From: Polaromonas sp.
Lineage (GTDB): Bacteria > Pseudomonadota > Gammaproteobacteria > Burkholderiales > Burkholderiaceae_C
Length of the DNA: 32,070 bases
Direction: 5' to 3'
NCBI GenBank assembly: GCA_013824015.1
Contig: PNNC01000179.1
Location: 1 to 32,070 of the forward strand
The translations under genes were made by a program, and so were the position numbers. Positions within the stretch are counted from its first letter, which is position 1. Each line of letters opens with the position of its first letter. The notes under the pieces were generated by a model. The model made no database searches. It saw only the letters and a program-made list of their open reading frames with translations, and was not told where the DNA came from. Positions 16,194 through 24,720 of this stretch are shown piece by piece.

Positions 16194-16601
16194 ATGAGCG
16201 CAAAAATCCAGAAAACCGATGCCGAGTGGAAAGCCCTGCTGGCAGAAAAAGGCGCGGAACGCGGCGCGTTTGAAGTCACGCGGCAGGCAGCCACCGAGCG
16301 CCCCTTCACCGGCAAGTATGAGGCGGTCTGGACCGACGGCAGCTACCACTGCATCTGCTGCGGCAACCAGCTGTTTGATGCCGCCACCAAGTTTGACGCC
16401 GGCTGTGGCTGGCCCAGCTTTTCCGAGGCCGTTCCGGGCGCCATCACTGAAATTGTCGACCGCAGCCATGGCATGACGCGCACCGAAACCGTCTGCAGCC
16501 AGTGCGGCGCGCACCTGGGCCATGTCTTTCCCGATGGTCCCACCGATACCGGCCTGCGTTATTGCATGAACTCCGCGTCCCTTGATCTGAAAACAAACTA
16601 A
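16194..16601 (+). CDS. msrB: Peptide-methionine (R)-S-oxide reductase MsrB
   Basis: A 135-aa cytosolic repair enzyme reducing methionine-R-sulfoxide in proteins with thioredoxin as electron donor. The zinc-binding pairs are visible as CICC (first and last Cys) and CSQC. GCGWPSF is the substrate-binding loop, and the catalytic Cys124 sits in [17 protein letters not shown] precedes the ATG. It is closely behind selO, so co-transcription is likely, pairing two oxidative-stress-related activities. Confidence 0.96.
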   Translation: MSAKIQKTDAEWKALLAEKGAERGAFEVTRQAATERPFTGKYEAVWTDGSYHCICCGNQLFDAATKFDAGCGWPSFSEAVPGAITEIVDRSHGMTRTETVCSQCGAHLGHVFPDGPTDTGLRYCMNSASLDLKTN

Positions 16602-16668
16602 GGTCCCAGGCTCCTGCCTGTCTGCACGCCAGGCATCCGCCCTGCTCATTGCTCCTTATTTGTCCCGC

Positions 16669-16674
16669 GATAAT
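16669..16674 (+). promoter_or_regulatory. -10-like box GATAAT exactly 6 nt before yciB
   Basis: GATAAT, then CAGTTC, then ATG, with no ribosome-binding site in front. It lies in the 79-nt gap after msrB and predicts a separate, leaderless start for yciB-bolA. Confidence 0.5.
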
Positions 16675-16680
16675 CAGTTC

Positions 16681-17295
16681 ATGAAAATTCTCTTCGACTT
16701 CCTTCCCATCATCCTGTTTTTCGGCATGTTCAAGTACGCCGAAGGCAACACCGACTGGGCGGCGCGCACCGCCACCGAGTGGCTGGGTTTCATGGTGTCC
16801 GGCGGCGTGGTCGGCGTTGCCGAGGCGCCGGTGCTGCTGGCCACGGTGGTGGTGATCCTGGCCACCCTGGCGCAAATTCTCTGGCTGGTGGCGCGCGGCC
16901 GCAAGGTCGACACCATGCTGTGGGTCAGCCTGGGTCTGGTGACCCTGCTGGGCGGCGCCACCATCTACTTCCACAGCGAAGCTTTCATCAAGTGGAAGCC
17001 CACGGTGCTGTACTGGGTGATGGGCGCTGCGCTGCTGGTCGGCCAGCTGGTGTTCCACAAGAACGGCATCCAGAAACTGATGGGCGCACAGCTGAACCTG
17101 CCGGACGATATCTGGCGCAAGGTCAACTACAGCTGGATTGCTTTTTTCGCGGTCATGGGCCTGCTCAATCTCTGGGTGGCCTACAGCTTCTCGACGGCGA
17201 CCTGGGTCAACTTCAAGCTGTTCGGCGGCATGGGCCTGATGCTGGTGTTTGTGATGGCACAGGCAATTTTCCTCAACAAACACGTCAAGGCCTGA
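16681..17295 (+). CDS. yciB: Inner membrane septation-related protein YciB (IspZ family)
   Basis: A 204-aa polytopic membrane protein with five to six hydrophobic segments. The opening MKILFDFLPIILFFGMFKYA, and later FHSEAFIKWKPTVLYWVMGA and WVNFKLFGGMGLM, are characteristic of YciB/intracellular septation protein A. The family is linked to envelope synthesis and cell division through interactions with division and elongation proteins; its biochemical role is not firmly known. The ATG at 16681 was chosen over the upstream TTG at 16660 because it matches the family's N-terminus. bolA starts 3 nt after its stop. Confidence 0.95.
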   Translation: MKILFDFLPIILFFGMFKYAEGNTDWAARTATEWLGFMVSGGVVGVAEAPVLLATVVVILATLAQILWLVARGRKVDTMLWVSLGLVTLLGGATIYFHSEAFIKWKPTVLYWVMGAALLVGQLVFHKNGIQKLMGAQLNLPDDIWRKVNYSWIAFFAVMGLLNLWVAYSFSTATWVNFKLFGGMGLMLVFVMAQAIFLNKHVKA

Positions 17296-17298
17296 GCC

Positions 17299-17589
17299 AT
17301 GTCCCCGGCCATTGCACCTGAACCCGTTCATGCCGCGCGTCTTGAGGAACAACTGCGCGCCCGCCTGGGTCCCTCCTGGCTGGAGGTCATCGACGAGAGT
17401 GCTTTGCACGCGGGCCACGCCGGCGCCAATGCACAAGGTTTTGGCAGCCATTTCCGGGTCCGCATTTCCGCTCCCGTGTTTGCCGGCAAGAGCCGCGTGG
17501 CGCGCCACCGCCTTGTGTATGATGCACTGCAAAATTTCATCGATCAGGGCCTGCATGCACTGGCCATTGAAATCATCGAAACACCCTGA
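17299..17589 (+). CDS. BolA-family protein
   Basis: A 96-aa single-domain BolA protein with the family signature GSHFRVRISAPVFAGKSRVARHRLVYDAL, here given as GSHFRVRISAPVF plus RVARHRLVYDAL (about 49-77), and the conserved His of RHRLVY. BolA proteins pair with monothiol glutaredoxins in iron-sulphur trafficking and affect envelope shape and stress responses. It is almost fused to yciB (3-nt gap). I cannot tell BolA from IbaG-type members confidently. Confidence 0.92.
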   Translation: MSPAIAPEPVHAARLEEQLRARLGPSWLEVIDESALHAGHAGANAQGFGSHFRVRISAPVFAGKSRVARHRLVYDALQNFIDQGLHALAIEIIETP

Positions 17590-17643
17590 GTCCACGGCCC
17601 GAAGCGCCAGGCGTGAGAACCACCCGATTACCCAAGGAAACCC

Positions 17644-18429
17644 ATGAAAAAACACCTTTTATTTGCTGGCGCCCTGAGCGCCCTGATGACCGTCGGTGCG
17701 GGCAGCGCTTTCGCGCAGAACGTGGCCATCGTCAACGGCAAGGCCGTGCCCAAGGCCCGCGTTGATGCGCTGGCGCTGCAACTGTCGCGTTCCGGCCGCC
17801 CGGTCACGCCCGAGATGCAGGGCCAGATCCGCGAGGAAGTGATTGCCCGCGAGGTTTTCATGCAGGAAGCCGAGAAGCTGGGCCTGTCGTCCACCGATGA
17901 CTTCAAGGTGCAGATGGAACTGGCCCGCCAGGCCATCCTGATCCGCGAACTGTTTGCCGATTACCAGAAGAAAAACCCGGTGACCGATGCCGACCTCAAG
18001 GGCGAGTACGACAAGTTTGTTGCGGCCAACGGCGGCAAGGAATACAAGGCGCGCCACATCCTGGTGGAAAAGGAAGACGAAGCCAAGGCCATCATCGCCA
18101 GCCTGAAAAAAGGCGGCAAATTTGAAGACATCGCCAAAAAGCAGTCCAAGGATCCCGGATCCGGCGCCAACGGTGGCGACCTGGACTGGGCCAACCCCAG
18201 CAGTTATGTCCCCGAGTTTTCCGACGCCATGGCCAAGCTCAACAAGGGCCAACTGACCGATACGCCGGTGAAAACCCAGTTCGGTTACCACGTGATCCGT
18301 GTCGATGACATCCGCACCGCCAAGCTGCCGCCGTTCGAGGAGCTCAAGCCACAAATCGCCCAGCAGATGCAGCAGCAGAAACTGTCGGCGTTCCAGCAAG
18401 GCCTGCGCGACAAGGCCAAGGTCGAATAA
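17644..18429 (+). CDS. Periplasmic peptidyl-prolyl cis-trans isomerase (parvulin, PpiC/SurA-like)
   Basis: A 261-aa exported folding factor. Residues 1-24 form a signal peptide (MKKHLLFAGALSALMTVGAG, cleavage after AFA). An N-terminal helical chaperone-like region (about 26-130) is followed by a parvulin domain (about 134-225) with KARHILVE, GGDLDWANP and the C-terminal FGYHVIRVDD motif, then a Gln-rich tail. It would assist folding of outer-membrane and periplasmic proteins. AAGGAAA precedes the start, 54 nt after bolA. Transcription ends at the strong hairpin at 18461-18490. Confidence 0.94.
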   Translation: MKKHLLFAGALSALMTVGAGSAFAQNVAIVNGKAVPKARVDALALQLSRSGRPVTPEMQGQIREEVIAREVFMQEAEKLGLSSTDDFKVQMELARQAILIRELFADYQKKNPVTDADLKGEYDKFVAANGGKEYKARHILVEKEDEAKAIIASLKKGGKFEDIAKKQSKDPGSGANGGDLDWANPSSYVPEFSDAMAKLNKGQLTDTPVKTQFGYHVIRVDDIRTAKLPPFEELKPQIAQQMQQQKLSAFQQGLRDKAKVE

Positions 18430-18460
18430 GTCCGGCCCGGACAGCGGTCCGGTGCCCCCG

Positions 18461-18490
18461 AAAAAAAAGCGGCCCCGAGGCCGCTTTTTT
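18461..18490. terminator. Bidirectional intrinsic terminator between the parvulin and catalase genes
   Basis: AAAAAAAAGCGGCC, a CCGA loop, then GGCCGCTTTTTT. The 6-bp GC stem extends by A-T pairs and gives a T-run on both strands. It serves the convergent genes ending at 18429 (plus) and 18506 (minus). Confidence 0.93.
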
Positions 18491-18505
18491 CATGAGTTCA
18501 CAGAC

Positions 18506-20911
18506 TTAGACCCGCGGCGGATCGGTCTCGCGTGCTGCGTGGCGGGGGCCGCCGACGGCCTTGACAAAGGCGGCCAGCGCATCATCCGCGCCGCCGTCAG
18601 CGAACATCAGGCCCGGATCGGGCTGGCCATCGGGCAGTTCCGCAGGCACGCCGGCCTTGTCCATCAAGGCCTTCGCCGCGCCCAGCACCAGGATGGTCTT
18701 GCCATGGCGGTACTGGTCCTTGATGAATTCCATGGTGTGGCCATCCTTGCCCAGCACGGCCACGGCCGCCTCGCCATCGGGCAACACCAGCGCATCAAAC
18801 AGGAAACCGGGCTCGTTTTCCAGCGACGCATCGGCATCCAGCATGTGGCCCTCGTCGGTGGCGACCGGTCCGATACGCGGTGCGACCAGGCGCGGGACCG
18901 CGCCCTGCGCCAGCAAGGCCTGCTGCACCGCGGCGATGGATGCGCCGATGACACCCGGTGCAAGCAGGATCGCGACCTTGCGTCCCTTGAGCGAGCCGTC
19001 ACCGGGCCGGGCCATCAGCGACAAGGTCGGCGATTTCGTGACTTCGGCCCGGTCCGGTTTGGCAAGGGCACGTGGCAGCGGCGCCGGCATAGCGTCCATG
19101 CCCAGGCCCTCGGCCACCTTGCGCGCGAGGTCTTCCGAAGCATTGCGCAGCGAGGCCACCATGCGTTCGCGGATCGCCGGCACCGTCACCTTGCTGAGCT
19201 CGAAGCGGAAGGCGGCCGCGATATGCGCCTGCTCGACCGGGGTCTGGCTCTCGAAAAACAGCGTGGCCTGGGTGTAATGGTCGGCAAATTTTTCAGGCTT
19301 GCCGCGTACCTTGGCCTGTTCTTCCTTCGCTTGCAGACCTGCCGCCACCGTCACAAAACCCTGCGCCGCGCCAGCCTGGAAGGGGCAGCCTCCGCCCAGC
19401 GAATTGGGCTCATACGAGACTCGACCGCGGTGGATGGCCTGGCGATGCATGCCGTCGCGCTGGTTGTTGTGCACCGGCGCGATCGGCGCGTTGATCGGGA
19501 TTTCATGGAAGTTGGGACCGCCCAGGCGCGAAATCTGCGTGTCCACATAGGAATGGATGCGACCGGCCAGCAGCGGATCGTTGGAAAAATCGATGCCGGG
19601 CACCACGTGGGCGGTGCAAAAGGCCACCTGCTCGGTTTCCGCGAAAAAGTTGTCGGGGTTGCGGTTGAGCACCATGCGCCCGACCTTCTGCACCGGCACC
19701 AGTTCTTCGGGAATCAGCTTGGTGGCATCCAGGATGTCGAAGCTGAATTTTTCAGCCTGTTCTTCGGTGAAGATCTGCAGGCCCAGTTCCCACTCGGGAA
19801 ACGCGCCGGACTCGATGCGCTCCCACAGGTCGCGGCGGTGGAAATCCGGGTCGGCGCCCGAAATTTTGACCGCCTCGTCCCAGACCATGGAGTGTGTGCC
19901 GTATTTCGGCTCCCAGTGGAATTTGACGAACACCGACTCGCCGGCCTCATTGACCAGCCGGTAGCTGTGCACGCCAAAGCCCTGCATGGTCGCGTAGCTG
20001 CGCGGGATGGCGCGGTCCGACATGGCCCACATCAGCATGTGGGTCGATTCCGGCATCAACGAGACAAAGTCCCAGAAGGTGTCGTGGGCGCTGCCGGCCT
20101 GCGGCATGCCGTGGTGCGGTTCAGGCTTGACGGCATGCACCAGGTCCGGGAATTTCATCGCGTCCTGGATAAAAAACACCGGCATGTTGTTGCCCACCAG
20201 GTCCCAGTTGCCTTCGTCGGTGTAGAACTTGACGGCAAAACCGCGCACGTCGCGGGCTGTGTCCTTGGAGCCGCGTTCACCGGCCACGGTGGAGAAGCGC
20301 ACAAACACCGGCGTGATCTTGCCGGCTTGCTTGAACGGTGCGGCCTTGGTGTACTGCGGCAGCGGCTCGTAACACTCGAAGTAGCCGTGCGCGCCGGAGC
20401 CGCGCGCATGCACGATGCGCTCCGGGATGCGCTCGTGGTCGAAATGCGTGAGTTTTTCACGCAGGATGAAATCTTCGAGCAGCGCCGGGCCGCGCAGGCC
20501 GAACTTCAGCGAATTCTGGTTGTCGGCAATCGCCACCCCCTGGTTGGTGGTGAGCACCTGGCCGCCCGAATCGACGCGCACACGGTCCAGTGGTTCGATG
20601 GTGGCGTTCAGGCCCTCGAGCGCGGTACTGCCGGTTTTTTCGGTGCCGTTTTCCTCGGACAGGGTGCTGCCGGTGGCCAGCCGCGAAGGCGAATCCACCG
20701 TGGCGCCGCGCTGCGGATGGAGCGCATTGTCAAAGCCGTGCTCCAGCGGCTTGTTGATGTTGTGGGGCATGGCTTGCGCCAGGGCCTGAACCTCGGCCAT
20801 CTTGCGGGAAGGCAGGTCGCTGGCGTCGATGGGCGCGCCGCCGGCGGGGCCGCTGTCGGTATTGCGGGCGGCAGCCTTGGCGGCCACCCCGGATTTGGGT
20901 GTTTTGGGCAT
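18506..20911 (-). CDS. katE: Large-subunit catalase HPII (KatE)
   Basis: An 801-aa large-subunit haem catalase that disproportionates hydrogen peroxide. The core has the distal His168 ([12 protein letters not shown]), the Asn of [10 protein letters not shown] (241/242) and the proximal haem ligand Tyr455 (RIHSYVDTQ). The C-terminal ~150 residues form the DJ-1/PfpI-like flavodoxin domain of clade 2 catalases ([12 protein letters not shown] onwards). The residue equivalent to E. coli HPII His392, which is covalently bonded to the haem tyrosine there, is Cys432 here (FCTAH). The ATG at 20911 gives a polar N-terminal arm; the upstream extension to 21025 has no family likeness. No ribosome-binding site is obvious. 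It has its own transcript, convergent with the parvulin gene. Confidence 0.95.
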   Translation of the reverse strand: MPKTPKSGVAAKAAARNTDSGPAGGAPIDASDLPSRKMAEVQALAQAMPHNINKPLEHGFDNALHPQRGATVDSPSRLATGSTLSEENGTEKTGSTALEGLNATIEPLDRVRVDSGGQVLTTNQGVAIADNQNSLKFGLRGPALLEDFILREKLTHFDHERIPERIVHARGSGAHGYFECYEPLPQYTKAAPFKQAGKITPVFVRFSTVAGERGSKDTARDVRGFAVKFYTDEGNWDLVGNNMPVFFIQDAMKFPDLVHAVKPEPHHGMPQAGSAHDTFWDFVSLMPESTHMLMWAMSDRAIPRSYATMQGFGVHSYRLVNEAGESVFVKFHWEPKYGTHSMVWDEAVKISGADPDFHRRDLWERIESGAFPEWELGLQIFTEEQAEKFSFDILDATKLIPEELVPVQKVGRMVLNRNPDNFFAETEQVAFCTAHVVPGIDFSNDPLLAGRIHSYVDTQISRLGGPNFHEIPINAPIAPVHNNQRDGMHRQAIHRGRVSYEPNSLGGGCPFQAGAAQGFVTVAAGLQAKEEQAKVRGKPEKFADHYTQATLFFESQTPVEQAHIAAAFRFELSKVTVPAIRERMVASLRNASEDLARKVAEGLGMDAMPAPLPRALAKPDRAEVTKSPTLSLMARPGDGSLKGRKVAILLAPGVIGASIAAVQQALLAQGAVPRLVAPRIGPVATDEGHMLDADASLENEPGFLFDALVLPDGEAAVAVLGKDGHTMEFIKDQYRHGKTILVLGAAKALMDKAGVPAELPDGQPDPGLMFADGGADDALAAFVKAVGGPRHAARETDPPRV

Positions 20912-21123
20912 GATGTGGGTCTGGAAAGAGGCGAGCGGCAAAATTGCCAAGTCCCACGTTAGGAGGCCGCTCACAGGGTGGATGTAGGACGCGGCCGATG
21001 CACCAGGCCGGAATCGGCGAAGCATCAGGCTTGCCGGCCTGCCCTGCGCGCGCTTTCCCGGTTGACGGATTCAAGACCAGGCGATCCAATCGGCGGCATA
21101 CCCACCCACCGCAGGAAAGCACC

Positions 21124-21972
21124 ATGGTCCAGACCCTTGCCCTCACCAGCCGGCTGCTGCGCGGCGTGCTCGCCGCTGCCGCGCTCTGCAGCGCCAGCAT
21201 CGCCTTTGCCCAGAATGGAAAAACCGAGGTCTTGTGGCTGGGCCAGGCCGCCACCCGCATCACCACGCCCACCGGCAAGGTCATCATGATCGACCCGTGG
21301 CTGACGTCCAACCCCAAGACACCGGCCGATTTCAGGGCGCTCACCGGCGTTGGCAAGATCGACCTGATCCTGGTCACGCACGCCCACTTCGACCACTTCG
21401 CCGACGCCCCTGCGCTGGCGCAGATGCACAAGGCCCCGATGTACGGCCCGGCCGGCATGAACCAGACCGTCGCTGCGCTGGGCATCCTGCCGGCCGAACT
21501 GGCGCCGCGTTTCGGCAAGGGCGGCACCATCATGCCCTTCGGCCCGACCGGCGTGAAAATCACCGCGGTGCGCGCCGAACATTCGTCCGAGCTGGCCTGG
21601 AAGAACCCGGCCACCGGCAAGGACGAGGTCCATGTGGGCGGCGAGCCGGTTGGTTTCATCCTCGAGATGGAAAACGGCTTCAAGATCTGGCACATGGGTG
21701 ATACCGGGGTGTTTGGCGACATGCGCCTGATCGGCGAGATGTACCGTCCCGACCTGGTGCTGATCCCGATCGGCGGCCATTTCGTGATGAACCCCAAGGA
21801 CGCCGCCATGGCGGTGCGCGACATGATCAAGCCGAAATTTGCGCTGCCCATCCATTACGGCACCACCCCCGTGCTGCGCGGCACGCCGGCGGAATTCCAG
21901 AGCGCGCTGGGCACGGCCCCCGGCACCGCGCGCATGCTGGTCGGCGAGCCTGGCCAGAAGTTCGACTTCTGA
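21124..21972 (+). CDS. Exported metal-dependent hydrolase, metallo-beta-lactamase fold (UlaG/UPF0173-like)
   Basis: A 282-aa protein with an N-terminal signal peptide (cleavage after IAFA, near residue 29) and an MBL-fold domain. Metal ligands are seen in THAHFDHF (His86, His88, Asp90, His91), WHMGDTG and PIHYGTTP. The opening TEVLWLGQAATRI and MIDPWLTSNPKTP place it in the UlaG-like/UPF0173 branch, whose known members cleave lactones or phosphoesters, but periplasmic members are poorly characterised. AGGAAA precedes the ATG at 21124. Its stop overlaps the start of the following lipoprotein gene (TGATG), so the two are translationally coupled. Substrate unknown. Confidence 0.9.
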   Translation: MVQTLALTSRLLRGVLAAAALCSASIAFAQNGKTEVLWLGQAATRITTPTGKVIMIDPWLTSNPKTPADFRALTGVGKIDLILVTHAHFDHFADAPALAQMHKAPMYGPAGMNQTVAALGILPAELAPRFGKGGTIMPFGPTGVKITAVRAEHSSELAWKNPATGKDEVHVGGEPVGFILEMENGFKIWHMGDTGVFGDMRLIGEMYRPDLVLIPIGGHFVMNPKDAAMAVRDMIKPKFALPIHYGTTPVLRGTPAEFQSALGTAPGTARMLVGEPGQKFDF

Positions 21973-22766
21973 TGCGCTTTTCCCTCCGCCCCCTGCTCTG
22001 CCTGGGACTGGCTGCCCTGCTCAGCGCCTGCGCGACATCGTCCCCGCCGCCCGTGGCGCAACTGGCCCCGACGGGCAAACTGCGCGCCGCCATCAACTTC
22101 GGCAACCCCATCCTCGCCCTGCGCAATCCTGACGGCACGCCGCGCGGCGTGTCGGTCGACCTGGCCAATGAGCTGGGCCGGCGCATCGGCGTGCCGGTGG
22201 AACTGGTCACCTTCACCTCGGCCGGCTTCTCGGTGGACGCCGTCACCAAAGGCCAGGTCGATATCGGTTTTGTCGCCATCGACCCGGTGCGCGGCGCGGG
22301 CATGTACCAGACCGCGCCTTACGTGGTCATCGAAGGCGCCTACCTGGTGAAAAACGCCTCACCCATGATGCGCAACGAGGACGTGGACAAGCCCGGCGTG
22401 CGTATCGTGGTCGGCAATGCCAGCGCCTACGACCTGTACCTCACGCGGGAGCTGAAAAATGCCCGGCTGGTGAAGGCGCCGACCTCGCCGGCCGTGACCG
22501 ACGTCTTCCTCGCACAGAACCTGGAAGTGGCCGCCGGGGTCAAGCAGCAACTGCAGGCCGATGCCCAGCGTGTGGGCGGCGTGCGACTGCTGCCCGGCCG
22601 CTTCATGGTGATCAACCAGGCCATGGGCCTGCCCCAGGGCCGCGATGCGGCAGCAGCTTATGTCGAACGCTTCATCGAGGAGATGAAGGCCTCCGGCTTT
22701 GTCGCCGCCGCCCTGAAGCGGCACGGCATCGAAGGCGCGGCGGTGGCGCCTGCAGGGCGTAATTAA
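21972..22766 (+). CDS. Solute-binding lipoprotein (family 3 periplasmic binding protein)
   Basis: A 264-aa protein with a lipoprotein signal (LAALLSAC, acylated Cys20; Ala at +2 allows outer-membrane sorting). It continues as a type II periplasmic binding fold (GKLRAAINFGNPILA; GVSVDLANELGRRIGVPVEL; VDIGFVAIDPVR; YVVIEGAYLV), the class that binds polar amino acids and related small ligands. No permease or ATPase gene is adjacent, so it may serve a remote transporter or act as a sensor. It is coupled to the MBL-fold gene, suggesting that the hydrolase and binding protein share a small-molecule substrate (inference). Its stop codon overlaps the stop of the convergent gene. Confidence 0.9.
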   Translation: MRFSLRPLLCLGLAALLSACATSSPPPVAQLAPTGKLRAAINFGNPILALRNPDGTPRGVSVDLANELGRRIGVPVELVTFTSAGFSVDAVTKGQVDIGFVAIDPVRGAGMYQTAPYVVIEGAYLVKNASPMMRNEDVDKPGVRIVVGNASAYDLYLTRELKNARLVKAPTSPAVTDVFLAQNLEVAAGVKQQLQADAQRVGGVRLLPGRFMVINQAMGLPQGRDAAAAYVERFIEEMKASGFVAAALKRHGIEGAAVAPAGRN

Positions 22767-23614
22767 GGTGCCGTCGCGGGGAGCCGTCGCAGGTGCCTGA
22801 AGCCAGCGGCTGCGTTCAGCTGGTTGCCGACGGACTTTCGGCGGTACTGAAGCAAGTCGCCGACGGCAAACGTAAGCCTACCTTCAGAGAAGGTTTGATC
22901 CACGACGAAAACGTCCCATCCCTCCAGGTGTCCATCCACATCAGTGCGAGTGACGTCCAGTTGCCCCTTAGCCGGCACTGACCACCGGGCAACTCGAGGA
23001 TTCTTGCGAAGGAACTCCAGATCACCTGCCGTGCTGAATGGGCATCTCGTACTGGCTCCACGCATCTCGGCAGTTCGCAGTTCGGAGTCTGGAAAATAGC
23101 CCACCGCCTCGCACTGGAGTGGCACCAACTTCTCGCTCTCCCAGGCTGGCGACTGAGGCGGGAACCGGAATTGCAGAGCAGTCCCTGAAAGCAGCCATGA
23201 CCCCGCCATATCCCTGGCCTCTGCTGGCCGCAGTTCAGTCCGATACGGCGACAGGGGACATGGATAACGCGCCGTCAGGGCCAGAAGTATTTGCCTGGGG
23301 GTGGGCAATCCGGTGCTTCCCAGGCGCTGCAATTCGGCCTCGATGACCGGGCGCACCTCCGCCAGCGACTGATTGGCGCCAAAGCACACGGCCTTGTTGG
23401 CGTACATGTTTCCGAAGTGCATCAGAACACCGCGGAACTGGTCCATGGACTCGACCCGATCGTCAATGCCCATGGAGAAGGGTTGTTGAGCGCCCGCAGA
23501 GATGCTGAGCAGGGTGCAGACCGCGATCAGTGCCCGCCGGACTGCCGGGCGCCAACGCGCGTAGCCGGGGTGGCCTGGTTCCGGACCGCAATGCTCGACG
23601 AGACGATGTGACAT
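22763..23614 (-). CDS. Hypothetical exported protein
   Basis: A 283-aa protein that I do not recognise. The ATG at 23614 is preceded by a G-rich GGGGGGAAAG ribosome-binding site. A basic N-region (WRPAVRRALIAV) and hydrophobic stretch to about residue 40 (ending SAGAQQ) look like a signal peptide, with an unusually long 20-residue leader. The mature part has several cysteines (VCFGAN, RYPCPL, LQCEAV, TRCPFS) that could form disulphides, and a C-terminal beta-rich region (GQLDVTRTDVDGHLEGWDVF). It sits in a variable-looking stretch between the MBL/lipoprotein pair and the DUF2189 gene, next to a gene remnant, so horizontal acquisition or lineage-specific retention is possible. Confidence 0.7.
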   Translation of the reverse strand: MSHRLVEHCGPEPGHPGYARWRPAVRRALIAVCTLLSISAGAQQPFSMGIDDRVESMDQFRGVLMHFGNMYANKAVCFGANQSLAEVRPVIEAELQRLGSTGLPTPRQILLALTARYPCPLSPYRTELRPAEARDMAGSWLLSGTALQFRFPPQSPAWESEKLVPLQCEAVGYFPDSELRTAEMRGASTRCPFSTAGDLEFLRKNPRVARWSVPAKGQLDVTRTDVDGHLEGWDVFVVDQTFSEGRLTFAVGDLLQYRRKSVGNQLNAAAGFRHLRRLPATAP

Positions 23615-23683
23615 CACTTTCCCCCCCTTTTTGGGAGAGAGTCTAACTGCTGGAACCCGGCCGAACAGACGGATCAGGCCACC

Positions 23684-23745
23684 CGGCGGCGTGCATTGCG
23701 CCAGATCTGCATCCACGACATGATCAAGCCGAACTTCGCCCCCGC
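23684..23745 (+). pseudogene. Possible remnant of an MBL-fold gene C-terminal region
   Basis: Positions 23717-23733 match 21820-21836 of the MBL-fold gene exactly over 17 bases, and the match continues in the same frame with synonymous third-base changes (DMIKPNFA here, DMIKPKFA there). No open reading frame supports a living gene, and the similarity fades quickly on both sides; the boundaries are only approximate. Chance identity is not excluded. Confidence 0.3.
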
Positions 23746-23766
23746 CCAGCCCCTCCCCGCGCCTGT

Positions 23767-24597
23767 TCAGGCCGGTGAAGCCGGTGGCGGCGTTTCCCAG
23801 CGGAAGCTGGCGCGGTAGGCATGCCAGCTCGCATGGCCCAGCCAGGGGCCAACCACCAGCAGGCCCAGCGCCCAGGGCAGCAGCATCGCGCCCAGCACCA
23901 GCGCCACGATCAGGACGCCCCAGACCAGCATGGGCCCGGTGCGCTCGGCCACCAGGGCCATGCTGGCAATGCCGGCGGTGATGGCATCGGTGTCACGGTC
24001 CAGGATCATCGGGATGGACACCACACAGGTGGAAAACACCAGGCCAGCGAAAACCCCGCCAACCACGGTGTAGACCGCAATGAATTGCCAGTTCTGGGGA
24101 TTAAAAACCGCAGCCAGCACGCCAGCCGTGCTCGGCATGCCGGTGTTGAAAAAGACCGCAAAAACAACCAGCGAGGCCCGGCCCCACAGCAGCTCCAGCA
24201 GCAGCATCACCAGCACCAGCATGGCCATGCTGCCCAGGTGTTTGTCCCAGCAGGTCAGCGAGGCGCCCAGGCTTTGCGGCAGCCCCTGCTCGCGCCGCCG
24301 GCTGACCTCGTACAGCCCCATGGCGAGGAAGGGTCCGACCAGAAAACAGCCCGACACAAACGACATGGTGTACTGCGGCAGGTTGCGGAACACCGCGCCC
24401 AGCACCACCGCCATGAGCCAGAAACAGATGCCATAAAACAGGGCAATGCCGCGCGCCGCACGCAGGTCGCGCCAGCCCGCTGCCAGCCAGCGCACCGGGT
24501 CACCCAGGCGCAGCGGCTGCACCACCCGAAGCTGCGGCACGGGCAACGAGGCAGAGGCGGCCGCGGAAGGCTCGGGGGGATGGGCGGAGGCGTTCAT
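23767..24597 (-). CDS. DUF2189-type integral membrane protein
   Basis: A 276-aa protein with about six hydrophobic segments and a proline/alanine-rich, polar N-terminal tail. RLGDPVRWLAAGWRDLRAARGIALFYGI, read here as WLAAGWRDL and ALFYGICFW, followed by GCFLVGPFLAMGLYEVSRR, and the late GPWLGHASWHAYR, fit the DUF2189 family of predicted inner-membrane proteins. Function is unknown; family members are often found near respiratory or copper-related genes, but no such context exists here. It is transcribed away from the purL 3' end, after a repeat-bearing gap of 123 nt. Confidence 0.85.
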   Translation of the reverse strand: MNASAHPPEPSAAASASLPVPQLRVVQPLRLGDPVRWLAAGWRDLRAARGIALFYGICFWLMAVVLGAVFRNLPQYTMSFVSGCFLVGPFLAMGLYEVSRRREQGLPQSLGASLTCWDKHLGSMAMLVLVMLLLELLWGRASLVVFAVFFNTGMPSTAGVLAAVFNPQNWQFIAVYTVVGGVFAGLVFSTCVVSIPMILDRDTDAITAGIASMALVAERTGPMLVWGVLIVALVLGAMLLPWALGLLVVGPWLGHASWHAYRASFRWETPPPASPA

Positions 24598-24670
24598 GCG
24601 GCATTGGACCGCGCGCCCCGGCCCGGCGCATCGGGGCCAACCCGCAGCAGCCGCCCGGCGCGCCGCCTGA

Positions 24671-24720
24671 TTGCTATCTTTTAAATAGCTGCCGGCCCTT
24701 ATCCTGCAAGGGCCGGAGTC
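24671..24720 (-). repeat. 50-nt two-hairpin repeat, best-preserved copy, abutting the purL stop codon
   Basis: On the minus strand it starts with the next base after the purL TAG. Hairpin 1 is a perfect 9-bp stem, CCGGCCCTT/AAGGGCCGG, with a 7-nt loop. Hairpin 2 is GCTAT/ATAGC around TTTAAAA G (GCTATTTAAAAGATAGC). It may stabilise or end the purL transcript. It aligns gap-free to the copies at 25521-25570 and 27875-27924. Confidence 0.8.

Noticed and set aside
18299..20962. 887-aa open frame on the plus strand opposite katE
   Set aside because: Antisense shadow of the catalase gene; it also runs through the bidirectional terminator.
20912..21025. Longer N-terminus for the catalase starting at 21025
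   Set aside because: The extra 38 residues lack family similarity and cross the intergenic region with the divergent MBL-fold gene; the ATG at 20911 fits the family.
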